Positions 53,528 through 62,909 of a stretch of 64,000 nucleotides of DNA are shown piece by piece. This DNA comes from JANQHO01 sp965218075 (GTDB lineage Bacteria; Bacteroidota; Bacteroidia; Flavobacteriales; Schleiferiaceae). A program made the translations under genes and the position numbers. The DNA is taken from contig CBDCJZ010000003.1 of the NCBI GenBank assembly GCA_965218075.1, positions 1,364,001 through 1,428,000 on the forward strand, given 5' to 3'. The notes beneath the pieces were generated by a model, which saw only the letters and a program-made list of their open reading frames with translations, was not told the origin of the DNA and ran no database searches. How positions within the stretch are numbered: the first letter of the stretch is position 1; every line of letters begins with the position of its first letter.

Positions 53528-56344
53528 ATGAATAGTTTTCTACAAAGAGTTGCTCAAAAACTACTCGAAAAACCTTTTCGTTCCCTTAAAGACATAGTAG
53601 TAATTATGCCCAGCCGCAGAGGCAGTATTTTCCTTCAAAAAGAGCTGAGTAAACTAATTAACAAGCCTGTCTTGAGTCCAGAAATTACTACTGTAGAAGA
53701 TTTTATCTTCCAGCAGTTGGAGATGAAGCAGGAAAATCAAGCTAGTTTATTATTTAAACTCTATCAAAGTTATACTATAGCCGAGCTAAAAAACAAAGAG
53801 GATTTCGCTGATTTTATCAAATGGGGCCCTGTGTTATTGGCTGATTTCAATGAAGTAGACCGTTATCTATTGGATGTAGAAGATCTATTTTATTATTTGG
53901 CAGATGTAAAACGATTAGAGAACTGGAACCTAAATCCCCCTGAGCAGATCACCAATATGGTGTATAACTACCTGCATTTTTGGGAAATCCTACCCTCCAT
54001 ATACAGGCATTTTACCAAAGGTTTACAGGAAAGTAAAAGAGTTTACCAAGGTCTAGCCTATCGTCTCTATGCAGATGGAATAGGACAATATTCGCAAGTG
54101 TTGAGAAGACAATATGAAAAGTTGTATTTAGTTGGCTTTAGTGCTCTCAATGCTGCCGAAGAAAAAATATTCGATCACTTTTACAAGGAAAATATAGCCT
54201 GCTTTATTTGGGATATCGATCGCTATTATTTTGAAGATAGACAACACGAAGCTGGCAAGTTTTTGCGAAAAAATCCCTTGGTAAAAAAGCAGATAGAAAA
54301 AAAAGAGCTAATCAGTTTGGAGAACGAACTGGCCCAGAGTTCTAAAAACATTCAGATAATAGCTACGGCGGGTGATACTTTACAAGCCATAGCTGCCCAT
54401 CTGGAAGTTCTAAAACTAAAGCCGCAAGACTGGGAAAGAACAGTTCTGGTACTGGCCGAAAAAAATCTCTTATTTCCCGTCTTGAATAACTTGCCTGCTG
54501 AAGTTCCCAGTGCAAACGTAACTATGGGAATACCTCTAAAAGCTTCACCACTTTCCAATTTTTTCAGCTTATTATTGGAAATACACGTCGATCATGAAAA
54601 ACTTCCTCATAAAGATATAAAAGGACATTTGGCCTTTCACTACCAAAAGTGGGATGACCTTTTAAGTCATTATGAATTTCAAAAAGCTTTACAGACTAAA
54701 GCTTCTGATATTGAAAAACTACGGAAGATTATTAAACAGCAAAACTGCCTTTTCCTTTCAGTGGATGAAGTCCGTCAGTTGCTTTCAACTCAAATCCCCA
54801 AAATAGTCAGTCAGCTCTTTGAGGATTATACCTTTAAGCCAGCAGAACTTTTTAGTAGTCTCAAACTTTTTTGTGAGTGGCTAAAAAAAAATACTAGTGG
54901 AAAAAATTACATACTGGAAACACTCTATTCATTTTATCGAATTTTTAAAGAAATGAAGGAGCTATTGGAAGAGAATGAGTATATCAAAGACATGGATACT
55001 TCTTGGATATTTTATCGGAATTTACTCCATAGCGAAACGCTGGACTTATATGGGGAACCTTTGGAAGGGCTACAGATAATGGGAATGTTAGAAACTCGCA
55101 ACTTAGATTTTGAAAATATAGTGATCACTTCTCTAAACGAAGGTGTTTTACCTCAAGGCCATACCCATAACAGCTTTATTCCCTTTGAGATAAGAGTAGA
55201 AAAAGGACTTCCTACCTATCTGGATAAAGACTCTGTATATGCCTATCACTTTTATCGACTCTTACAAAGAGCTAAAAACATTGTGCTTATTTACAACAAC
55301 CATACGGATGGCTTAGTTACAGGAGAGCCCAGTCGCTTCATTAAGCAATTGCAATTTGAGTTTACCCAGAAAAACCCAAAACTCAACATAAGTCACAAAA
55401 CAGTGAGCCGGAAAATAAAAAAAAGAAATAAAGAAAGATCTATTGAAAAAACTCCTTTCATCATTCAACGCTTACAAAAGATGTGTCAAAAAGGGCTCTC
55501 TGCCACAACTTTGATTGACTACATTAATGACCCGGTGGAATTTTACTATAAACGAGTACTCCAGATTCAGGAAACGGAAAAGGTGGAAGAGGAAATTAGC
55601 TTTAATACCCGAGGAACAGTAGTGCATGAAGTTCTGAAAGAACTTTACTCAACTGAAGAAAATTCTAAAAGAGGAATTTTAAAAGAACTGAACAGCCATT
55701 TAACAGCTTTTTCACTTAGCCGTAAAGAGATAGACCAGAAAGTATTACAGAAGCTAGGTGCTCGGTTCAACTTTAAAAACCTCGATAAAGGGAAAAATTA
55801 CCTGATAAGGGAGATCTTGAATCACATGATTTTTAATTTTTTGCAAAGAGAAAAGAAAGAGCTAGATCAAAGTCCAGGTTTTTCTACTCAAATTTTAGGC
55901 TTAGAACAAAAATTAGAATGGGAATTAAAGTTGGAGGAAGGAACAATTGTTAAGCTGATCGGTCTAGTAGATCGAATTGATCAAAGAGAACAGAAAATCC
56001 GTATTATTGACTACAAAACTGGAGTGGTTTATCCCAAAGAACTTTCCTTAATAAATTGGGAAGAAATTACTAGTCCATTACAAAAAAGCAAAGCTTTTCA
56101 ACTAATGATGTATGCTTATTTGTATATACAAAATAATCCTCAAATTCCTTTTGTTGAATCATCTATCATTAGCTTGAGAAATATAAGCTACTGGTGTATG
56201 CCATTAAAGATGGAAAAAGAAAGTAAAATTGATCAGAAATTAGCACTTGCTTTCGAAGCTATTTTAAAGGAACTCATTACAGAAATTCTAGTCCCAGATT
56301 TACCATTTGTGAGAAAGAGTTCAATTCTGGAAAATGATGAATAA
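53528..56344 (+). CDS. AddB-like PD-(D/E)XK exonuclease/helicase-fold protein
   Basis: 938 residues. The N-terminal half has an inactivated-helicase layout as in AddB (IVVIMPSRRGSIFLQKEL at ~24-41, VYLVGFSALN-like segment near 205). The C-terminal nuclease of RecB type carries RGTVVHEVLKELY, then GLVDRIDQREQ and IRIIDYKTG (~830-845), the D...DYK catalytic set. It would pair with an AddA/RecB-like helicase-nuclease for double-strand-break repair; that partner is not in the window. No clear four-cysteine iron-sulfur cluster is seen, unlike B. subtilis AddB. ATG start. Confidence 0.82.
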   Translation: MNSFLQRVAQKLLEKPFRSLKDIVVIMPSRRGSIFLQKELSKLINKPVLSPEITTVEDFIFQQLEMKQENQASLLFKLYQSYTIAELKNKEDFADFIKWGPVLLADFNEVDRYLLDVEDLFYYLADVKRLENWNLNPPEQITNMVYNYLHFWEILPSIYRHFTKGLQESKRVYQGLAYRLYADGIGQYSQVLRRQYEKLYLVGFSALNAAEEKIFDHFYKENIACFIWDIDRYYFEDRQHEAGKFLRKNPLVKKQIEKKELISLENELAQSSKNIQIIATAGDTLQAIAAHLEVLKLKPQDWERTVLVLAEKNLLFPVLNNLPAEVPSANVTMGIPLKASPLSNFFSLLLEIHVDHEKLPHKDIKGHLAFHYQKWDDLLSHYEFQKALQTKASDIEKLRKIIKQQNCLFLSVDEVRQLLSTQIPKIVSQLFEDYTFKPAELFSSLKLFCEWLKKNTSGKNYILETLYSFYRIFKEMKELLEENEYIKDMDTSWIFYRNLLHSETLDLYGEPLEGLQIMGMLETRNLDFENIVITSLNEGVLPQGHTHNSFIPFEIRVEKGLPTYLDKDSVYAYHFYRLLQRAKNIVLIYNNHTDGLVTGEPSRFIKQLQFEFTQKNPKLNISHKTVSRKIKKRNKERSIEKTPFIIQRLQKMCQKGLSATTLIDYINDPVEFYYKRVLQIQETEKVEEEISFNTRGTVVHEVLKELYSTEENSKRGILKELNSHLTAFSLSRKEIDQKVLQKLGARFNFKNLDKGKNYLIREILNHMIFNFLQREKKELDQSPGFSTQILGLEQKLEWELKLEEGTIVKLIGLVDRIDQREQKIRIIDYKTGVVYPKELSLINWEEITSPLQKSKAFQLMMYAYLYIQNNPQIPFVESSIISLRNISYWCMPLKMEKESKIDQKLALAFEAILKELITEILVPDLPFVRKSSILENDE

Positions 56345-56365
56345 ATTATCCACTATTTTAATTTT

Positions 56366-56373
56366 TACTTTTG
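56366..56373 (+). promoter_or_regulatory. -7 promoter element before purQ
   Basis: TACTTTTG, matching TAnnTTTG, 28 bases before the purQ ATG. Confidence 0.5.
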
Positions 56374-56401
56374 TATTGAGTCTTTCAAGCTAATCGAGTA
56401 A

Positions 56402-57085
56402 ATGAAATTCGGAGTAGTAATATTTCCAGGTACTAATTGCGACCACGATATAATGTATGTGTTGCGCAATATCATGAAACAGGATGTGGTGGAACTTTGG
56501 CATAAAGATACGGATTTACAAAATGTGGACTTTATAATACTTCCCGGAGGTTTTTCTTATGGTGATTATTTAAGATCAGGGGCTATTTCCCGCTTTTCTC
56601 CCATTATGGAAAGGGCAATAGATTTTGTTCATAACGGAGGTTATGTTTTGGGAATTTGCAACGGATTTCAAGTGTTGTGTGAAGCCGCTTTACTCCCGGG
56701 ATCTTTGCTTCACAATAGCAGTCATAACTTTATTTGTAAAAATATTTTCCTCAAACCTGCTAATAATACCTCTTTAATCAATGCCAATCTTTCCATGAAC
56801 AGGGCTTATAAAATTCCAATTGCTCATGCAGAGGGGAGATATTATATACCAGAAGAAGATTTAGTTGAATTAAAAGCGAATGACCAGATATTATTTTACT
56901 ATTGTGATGAAAATGGAAATGTAATAGAAGAAAGTAATCCCAATGGATCACTTGAAAATATTGCCGGAGTAACCAATGCTACTAAAAATGTTTTTGGTAT
57001 GATGCCTCATCTCGAAAGAGCTGCTGATATAAACTTAGGGAATACGGATGGGAAGTACATTTTCAAGAGCCTCCTTATCCGGTAG
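56402..57085 (+). CDS. purQ: Phosphoribosylformylglycinamidine synthase, glutaminase subunit
   Basis: Class I glutamine amidotransferase that supplies ammonia to PurL in the fourth step of purine synthesis. 227 residues, normal for PurQ. Nucleophile Cys86 is in GICNGFQVL; the triad is completed by His and Glu in IAHAEGRYY (His ~142, Glu ~144). FPGTNCDHD at the start is a PurQ signature. PurL and PurS are not in the window. Own promoter element 28 bases upstream. Confidence 0.95.
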   Translation: MKFGVVIFPGTNCDHDIMYVLRNIMKQDVVELWHKDTDLQNVDFIILPGGFSYGDYLRSGAISRFSPIMERAIDFVHNGGYVLGICNGFQVLCEAALLPGSLLHNSSHNFICKNIFLKPANNTSLINANLSMNRAYKIPIAHAEGRYYIPEEDLVELKANDQILFYYCDENGNVIEESNPNGSLENIAGVTNATKNVFGMMPHLERAADINLGNTDGKYIFKSLLIR

Positions 57086-57466
57086 CTCTTGAAAAATTCT
57101 AAACAAAAATCCCACAAAAGCTGGATCTGCTGTATATTAACTTGTCTTGGACCTAAAAGAAAGTGTCAAGGATTGTTCAGGATCCAGCTATGGAAAGATT
57201 ATAATGGCTTGACGGATTAGAAAGAACTATAGATTGGATGATGATATTGATAAATTTGTACGCGGTCAGTTCCTTATCAATAATGGTATTGGAGGGGATA
57301 TACCAAAATCAGATGTTAAGTTTAAGGGGATGAATAAAAACAGATTTTTATGACGTTTGAAAAAGCGAGTTTCGCCATCATAACCGTAACAATGTTTAAA
57401 TATTATTATATAAAACGTTTTTGAAAAACTTTAGAAGCAATCCCTTAAACTAGTCTGATCCAAAAA
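57086..57466. other. Spacer between purQ and ahcY, mostly IS remnant
   Basis: About 380 bases; the right half (57285-57455) is decayed IS copy B. No gene seen in the left part. Confidence 0.6.
57285..57455 (-). repeat. Decayed insertion-sequence end, copy B
   Basis: Reverse complement matches 11837-~12000 in ordered blocks (GACTAGTTTAAGGGATTGCT, CTAAAGTTTTTCAA, GTTACGGTTAT, GTTTTTATTCATCC). It abuts the ahcY 3' end. No transposase frame remains. Confidence 0.6.
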
Positions 57467-58783
57467 CTAATAGCGATAATATTCTGGTTTAAAAGGACCA
57501 TCTTGATTAACTCCAAGATATTTCGCTTGTTCTTTAGAAAGCTTATCCAACTCTACGCTTATTTTAGAAAGGTGTAACTCAGCGACTTTCTCGTCTAGGG
57601 TCTTAGGTAAGGTATATACTTTATTTTCATACTTTCCTGCATTGTTCCAAAGTTCAATTTGTGCTAATACCTGATTAGTAAATGAGTTGGACATTACAAA
57701 ACTTGGATGACCGGTAGCACAGCCCAAGTTTACCAAACGACCTTCTGCCAATAGAATAATATCTCTACCGTTAACGGTGTACTTATCAACCTGCGGCTTA
57801 ATTTCTACATGACTGCTACCGTGATTTTTCTTTAACCACACTACATCTATTTCATTGTCAAAGTGACCTATGTTACACACGATGGCTTTGTCTTTCATAG
57901 ATTCAAAGTGGCGGCTGACTACAATATCTCTATTGCCGGTTGCCGTTATTATGATATTTGCTTCTAAAACGGCATCATCCATTCTTTTTACTTCATAACC
58001 ATCCATTGCAGCTTGCAGCGCACAGATGGGATCAATTTCTGTAACAATAACTCTAGCACCTGCTCCTCTTAATGAAGCCGAAGTACCTTTACCTACATCA
58101 CCATATCCAGCTACAACAGCTACTCTACCAGATATTGTTATATCTGTAGCCCTACGGATAGCGTCAACAGCTGTTTCACGACAACCATACTTATTATCAA
58201 ACTTAGATTTAGTAACAGAATCATTCACATTAATAGCGGGAATGGGTAAAGTGCCTTTTTTCATGCGTTCATATAAGCGGTGTATTCCAGTAGTAGTTTC
58301 TTCAGAAAGACCTTTGATGTCTTTTGCTAGTTCAGGGTAGCGATTCAGAACCATATTAGTAAGGTCACCACCATCATCTAGGATCATATTCAGTGGCTTG
58401 TACTCTTCACCAAAAAACAAAACTTGTTCAATACACCATTCAAACTCTTCTTCTGTCATACCTTTCCATGCATAAATAGGGATACCAGCTTTGGCAATAG
58501 CTGCTGCTGCATGATCTTGGGTTGAGAATATATTACAAGAACACCACCTTACTTGAGCACCTAATTCAATTAGTGTTTCAATCAAAACCGCTGTTTGGAT
58601 AGTCATATGTAAACAGCCGGCTATACGGGTACCCTTTAATGGCTTGTTTTTACCATATTCTTTACGTAAGGAAATAAGTCCAGGCATTTCTGCTTCTGCC
58701 AGTTCTATCTCTCTTCTACCCCATTCGGCTAAGGATAGATCTTTTACTTTGTAGGGAATGTATTTTTCAGTTATTGTGCTCAT
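57467..58783 (-). CDS. ahcY: Adenosylhomocysteinase
   Basis: Hydrolyses S-adenosylhomocysteine to adenosine and homocysteine, with tightly bound NAD. 438 residues from the ATG at 58783 (MSTITEKYIPYKVKDL). Substrate and NAD motifs: CNIFSTQDHAAAAI, the Rossmann GYGDVGKGTS, and the C-terminal signature ending KPEYYRY with the NAD-binding Lys-Tyr. An upstream in-frame start at 58840 is rejected because it falls inside the promoter. A strong -33/-7 promoter lies at 58812-58840. Confidence 0.97.
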   Translation of the reverse strand: MSTITEKYIPYKVKDLSLAEWGRREIELAEAEMPGLISLRKEYGKNKPLKGTRIAGCLHMTIQTAVLIETLIELGAQVRWCSCNIFSTQDHAAAAIAKAGIPIYAWKGMTEEEFEWCIEQVLFFGEEYKPLNMILDDGGDLTNMVLNRYPELAKDIKGLSEETTTGIHRLYERMKKGTLPIPAINVNDSVTKSKFDNKYGCRETAVDAIRRATDITISGRVAVVAGYGDVGKGTSASLRGAGARVIVTEIDPICALQAAMDGYEVKRMDDAVLEANIIITATGNRDIVVSRHFESMKDKAIVCNIGHFDNEIDVVWLKKNHGSSHVEIKPQVDKYTVNGRDIILLAEGRLVNLGCATGHPSFVMSNSFTNQVLAQIELWNNAGKYENKVYTLPKTLDEKVAELHLSKISVELDKLSKEQAKYLGVNQDGPFKPEYYRY

Positions 58784-58811
58784 GCTTTTATTTCGTAAAA
58801 TTTGAAAGTTA

Positions 58812-58840
58812 CAAAGATATCTTATTACCTTGTATATCAA
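58812..58840 (-). promoter_or_regulatory. Complete Bacteroidota promoter for ahcY
   Basis: On the minus strand TTTTTTG (TTG at 58838-58840) is followed after 18 bases by TATCTTTG (58812-58819), a good -33/-7 pair. The predicted transcript starts near 58805, 22 bases before the ATG. Confidence 0.7.
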
Positions 58841-59168
58841 AAAAATGGAGTATATAAAAAGTTGTAAATTGACGTATTACATGGCAGTGAGATTGTGTAT
58901 GCTGATATTATGGTAGGCTGTCTTATTTTGTTGACTCGTGATGAATTTATTTTATATCTTTATCTCTAATGTAGATTAGCTAGGTTGAATGCGTTAGCGT
59001 TTCTGACAACTTATGCCCAAAAGTCAGTGAGCTTACTCATTTCCTTTTACTATTTTGTTCCACTTGTTTTCAAATGTATGATGTCACGTTCCTTAATATG
59101 TTTTTATGGTATCATGTTCGGCTTGTTCCTATTGGCCAAGACAAGCTTTTTTTAAACCCAAGCTTCTT
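58841..59168. other. Spacer between ahcY promoter and gyrB stop
   Basis: About 330 bases, no gene or repeat recognised. Confidence 0.5.
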
Positions 59169-61112
59169 TTAAGCATCGATATTTGCATATCTGGCATTCT
59201 TTTCTATGAAGTTTCTACGAGGTGGAACATCATTGCCCATGAGCATGGAGAAGATGTGGTCTGCTTCGGCAGCACTTTCAATAGTAACCTGACGCATGGT
59301 ACGTAATTCAGGGTTCATAGTGGTTTCCCAAAGTTGCTCTGCATTCATCTCTCCTAAACCTTTATAACGCTGCATACTAATCCCACTTTTGTTTTCTCCT
59401 CCCATCTCTTGTATAATGTGGTTGCGTTGTTCTTCGTTCCAGGCATATTGCTGCCTCTGTCCTTTCTTTACTAAATAAAGAGGAGGAGAGGCAATGTAGA
59501 TGAACCCATTTTCGATTAACTCTTTCATATAACGAAAGAAGAATGTAAGGATTAAAGTAGCAATGTGACTGCCATCCACATCTGCATCACACATAATGAT
59601 AACCTTGTGGTAACGTAGTTTTTCCAGATTTAGAGATTTACTATCCTCTTTGGTGCCTAAACTTACACCTAGTGCAATAAACATATTTTTGATTTCCTCG
59701 TTTTCAAAGACCCTATGCTGCATAGCTTTTTCTACGTTAAGGATCTTACCTCTCAGTGGAAGGATGGCTTGGAAATTACGATCTCGACCCTGTTTAGCAG
59801 TACCACCTGCAGAATCACCTTCTACCAGAAATATCTCACATATGCGAGGATCGGTTTCGGAACAGTCAGAAAGCTTACCGGGTAGTCCTGCTCCTCCCAT
59901 AACCGTTTTGCGTTGCACTATTTCTCGAGCTTTACGGGCAGCAATACGGGCCTTAGCAGCCATTATCACTTTCTGTACAATCATTCTAGCCTCATTCGGG
60001 TTCTCTTCTAAATAGTTAGTAAGCATTTCTCCTACCAGTTGATCTACTGCTCCACTCACCTCATTGTTTCCCAATTTGTTTTTAGTTTGCCCCTCAAATT
60101 GTGGCTCTAGCACCTTCACGGAAATTACAGCAGTTAAACCTTCACGGAAATCATCTCCGGCCACTTCTACTTTTTCTTTAGTTGATATGCCGCTATCATC
60201 TGCATATTTTTTTAAAGTACGGGTCAACGCTCTTCTGAAACCAGCTAGATGAGTTCCTCCTTCTCGGGTATTGATATTATTTACATAAGAATGAATGTTC
60301 TCCCCAAAAGACGTATTGTAATGCAAGGCTACTTCCACGGGAACGTTATTTTTTTTTCCTTCCATATGCATTACAGTAGGGATTAGTTTTTCGCGATTCA
60401 TATCGATGTATTCCACGAATTCAACCAAACCTCCTTCGCTGTAATAGGTCTCGGATCTAGGATTACTTAGCTCGACTTTTTCCCTGAGGTCGGTAAGTGT
60501 AATGGATATTCCCCTATTTAAAAAGGAAAGCTCACGCATCCGGACTTTTAATATATCGTAGCGGTATACAGGGTTTTCAAATATATCATCATCGGGTTTA
60601 AAGCTAACTATTGTTCCCGTGTAATCGCTGCTCCCTACTTCTTTTACGGCATACTGCGGAACACCGATTACATACTCCTGTATGTAATGGTTACCGTTTT
60701 TAAATACTTCAACTTTAAGGTGGGAAGAAAGGGCATTCACACAGGATATTCCTACTCCGTGCAAGCCTCCTGATACTTTGTAGGAGTCCTTGTCAAACTT
60801 TCCTCCGGCATGAAGTAGAGTCATTACCACCTCCAGGGCAGAGCGACCTTCTTTTTCGTGAAAGTCAATAGGAATTCCTCTACCATTATCTTTTACAATA
60901 ATGGAATTGTCCTCGTTGATGGTTATCTCAATGTTTTTACAATAGCCAGCCAAAGCCTCGTCAATAGAGTTGTCAACTACTTCATATACGAGCTGATGTA
61001 AACCCTTTAAACCCACATCTCCAATGTACATGGAGGGGCGTTTACGTACCGCTTCAAGACCTTCTAATACTTGAATGCTAGATGCACTATACTCTTTTTG
61101 TAATTCACTCAT
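59169..61112 (-). CDS. gyrB: DNA gyrase subunit B
   Basis: ATPase subunit of gyrase, which introduces negative supercoils. 647 residues, usual for Bacteroidota GyrB (no E. coli-type insert). GHKL ATPase: EVVDNSIDEALAGYC, DNGRGIP, GGKFDKDSYKVSGGLHGVG. TOPRIM domain: LVEGDSAGGTAKQGRD and MCDADVDGSHI. C-terminal QRYKGLGEMNAEQLWETTM. These features separate it from ParE mainly by the QRYKGLGEM context, so GyrB is favoured. ATG start, 39 bases upstream of which another gene ends. Confidence 0.95.
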   Translation of the reverse strand: MSELQKEYSASSIQVLEGLEAVRKRPSMYIGDVGLKGLHQLVYEVVDNSIDEALAGYCKNIEITINEDNSIIVKDNGRGIPIDFHEKEGRSALEVVMTLLHAGGKFDKDSYKVSGGLHGVGISCVNALSSHLKVEVFKNGNHYIQEYVIGVPQYAVKEVGSSDYTGTIVSFKPDDDIFENPVYRYDILKVRMRELSFLNRGISITLTDLREKVELSNPRSETYYSEGGLVEFVEYIDMNREKLIPTVMHMEGKKNNVPVEVALHYNTSFGENIHSYVNNINTREGGTHLAGFRRALTRTLKKYADDSGISTKEKVEVAGDDFREGLTAVISVKVLEPQFEGQTKNKLGNNEVSGAVDQLVGEMLTNYLEENPNEARMIVQKVIMAAKARIAARKAREIVQRKTVMGGAGLPGKLSDCSETDPRICEIFLVEGDSAGGTAKQGRDRNFQAILPLRGKILNVEKAMQHRVFENEEIKNMFIALGVSLGTKEDSKSLNLEKLRYHKVIIMCDADVDGSHIATLILTFFFRYMKELIENGFIYIASPPLYLVKKGQRQQYAWNEEQRNHIIQEMGGENKSGISMQRYKGLGEMNAEQLWETTMNPELRTMRQVTIESAAEADHIFSMLMGNDVPPRRNFIEKNARYANIDA

Positions 61113-61151
61113 AATTATTGACTTGACCTGACTAGGCTTAGATAAAACACA

Positions 61152-62843
61152 TCAGAATTTATAAGTAAGACCGAAAATTAAATTGATATTTTGAGCAGGA
61201 TATCCCAAATACAATTTATAAGGTGTATTCAATAAGTTGTAAAAATCGATAAAACCGGATAGGCGGTTGTTATAGAAGTATTCTACTTTGAAATCAGTTC
61301 GGAGATAAGAATTTAATTTGCTTTTTATCAGTGGATTTAGATCCATGTCAAATGCCTTCCTACTGCCTACATAGGTAAGGTGAGGAGTAAGCCTAATTTT
61401 ATTCCAGATATAACGGAGATGAAGACCTGCGGTAAAACTCGGCACATGCCAAGCTTCGGTAAGCGTTTTAGTAGAAATATTCCTCAACTCGCCATTGAGA
61501 TTGATTTGTAGTCTATTATTTACGTTAGCAGATAGGTCACCTTTTGAATAAAAAATTTTAGCATTATCATATATTACTGATAAAAAACCTGGGTCATCTG
61601 TATTTTTATAATAAAAAGGGTCCCGATAATAAATAGCCCAATTTCCTATCTTCTTAAATCCACCTTTTACATTGAAAGATAGGGTAGAAGTAATAAGTCC
61701 TTTTAATCCTATAAAAATATCATAGGTTGAAGTTGGCCTCGTGAAAATCTGAGATGTGAAAATCTGAGATGAGATGATATAGGGGTTTTCATCTGTTAAA
61801 TGGCGTAAAGTATTCTGTTTCAACCGACTTCTTACCCCGACATAGGCAGTTAGCACATCTTGCACGAAGGGGTAGCTTGCTTTTACTTCAGGGTAAACGT
61901 AAATTCTGATTCTGGAGGGAGCATAAGAAGTCATGAAATTGAATCCGACATCAAGAATTATATCTTTAATATAGGTAGTAATATGTGGTCTAAAATAAAA
62001 GATGGAAAAGCCCTCATAAGTTAAGGAATCAAAATTAGCACGATGGAAATTGAATTTGGCTTCTAATTGAAGGTCAAAATTAGAAACGGGAATGTTCCAA
62101 CTACTATTTATATTTAGATAATTTTCTCGAAAGTTAAAGTCATCTATCAAAAAATAATATTCTATCCAAGCCTGTTTTAATATACCCAAATCTTTGGGTT
62201 TGTTTTCAGCAATACCCGTTTTTACACTAAACTGCCTATACCAGTTTTTTGAAGGCTTTCCCCTGCTGTTATCATCAATAACCTTTGGGATTTCACCGAG
62301 GCCATAATAGCTGTATTTGTCAAAACGACCAAAAACACGAGTTTGCCATTTTATGTCACTGTAAAAACGATTAAAATACCCTCCTAGGTCATTGATACTT
62401 GTTCCATTGTCTTCATAAAGAATATCGCTAATCCCCGTTTTGGTAGAAAAGTGCTTGCCCCAAAAACCGTAGCTATAAGTGGAAGAACTACCGCTGTTAT
62501 AATAAGCTTCCAATAAAGGTGTAGTGTAAAAGCCAAAACCTCCTTTTATCATTCTTTTATAGGGTTTTTCTACAGAGACTTTGGCTATACGGGCAGGCTT
62601 TAGAGGTTTTGTATGATGCTCTATCTTAACTGGCCGGCTGGCAATCCCATAATTTACCGGAAGCTTGTTCGTTGTAGTATCCTTAAAAGAAGGAAACTTG
62701 GTAAACTTAATTACTTCGCCAACATTGGCTTTATATCTATTTGTTACACTAATCTCAAGCTGACCTATATTACCTCCTGATTGCGCTTTGAGTAAGGCCT
62801 GTATGTAAATGGTGAATAGCACCGTATAATATATTCTTTTCAT
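61152..62843 (-). CDS. TonB-dependent-receptor-like beta-barrel protein lacking a plug
   Basis: 563 residues from the ATG at 62843, chosen because it gives a clean signal peptide (MKRIYYTVLFTIYIQALLKA); an earlier in-frame ATG at 62903 adds 20 residues before it. The remainder is long alternating strands typical of outer-membrane barrels (SYGFWGKHFST, FFYNNRLSGFIDFYNLLNTPY, LIFGLTYKF at the C-terminus). No plug or carboxypeptidase-like domain. Bacteroidota often have such barrel proteins next to TPR proteins; the upstream gene here encodes one. Function unknown. Confidence 0.75.
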   Translation of the reverse strand: MKRIYYTVLFTIYIQALLKAQSGGNIGQLEISVTNRYKANVGEVIKFTKFPSFKDTTTNKLPVNYGIASRPVKIEHHTKPLKPARIAKVSVEKPYKRMIKGGFGFYTTPLLEAYYNSGSSSTYSYGFWGKHFSTKTGISDILYEDNGTSINDLGGYFNRFYSDIKWQTRVFGRFDKYSYYGLGEIPKVIDDNSRGKPSKNWYRQFSVKTGIAENKPKDLGILKQAWIEYYFLIDDFNFRENYLNINSSWNIPVSNFDLQLEAKFNFHRANFDSLTYEGFSIFYFRPHITTYIKDIILDVGFNFMTSYAPSRIRIYVYPEVKASYPFVQDVLTAYVGVRSRLKQNTLRHLTDENPYIISSQIFTSQIFTRPTSTYDIFIGLKGLITSTLSFNVKGGFKKIGNWAIYYRDPFYYKNTDDPGFLSVIYDNAKIFYSKGDLSANVNNRLQINLNGELRNISTKTLTEAWHVPSFTAGLHLRYIWNKIRLTPHLTYVGSRKAFDMDLNPLIKSKLNSYLRTDFKVEYFYNNRLSGFIDFYNLLNTPYKLYLGYPAQNINLIFGLTYKF

Positions 62844-62909
62844 ATTGACCTTATTTGAGATTAAGGCTATCAAGCATTTCAAACAGCTCATCATCAGCTT
62901 CATCTATTA

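Noticed and set aside
58784..58840. Extended ahcY start 19 codons upstream
   Set aside because: This stretch contains the -33/-7 promoter, so it would not be transcribed; the ATG at 58783 gives the normal N-terminus.
59169..61112. Assignment as topoisomerase IV subunit ParE
   Set aside because: Length, the QRYKGLGEM context and overall motif spacing fit GyrB better; no parC is adjacent.
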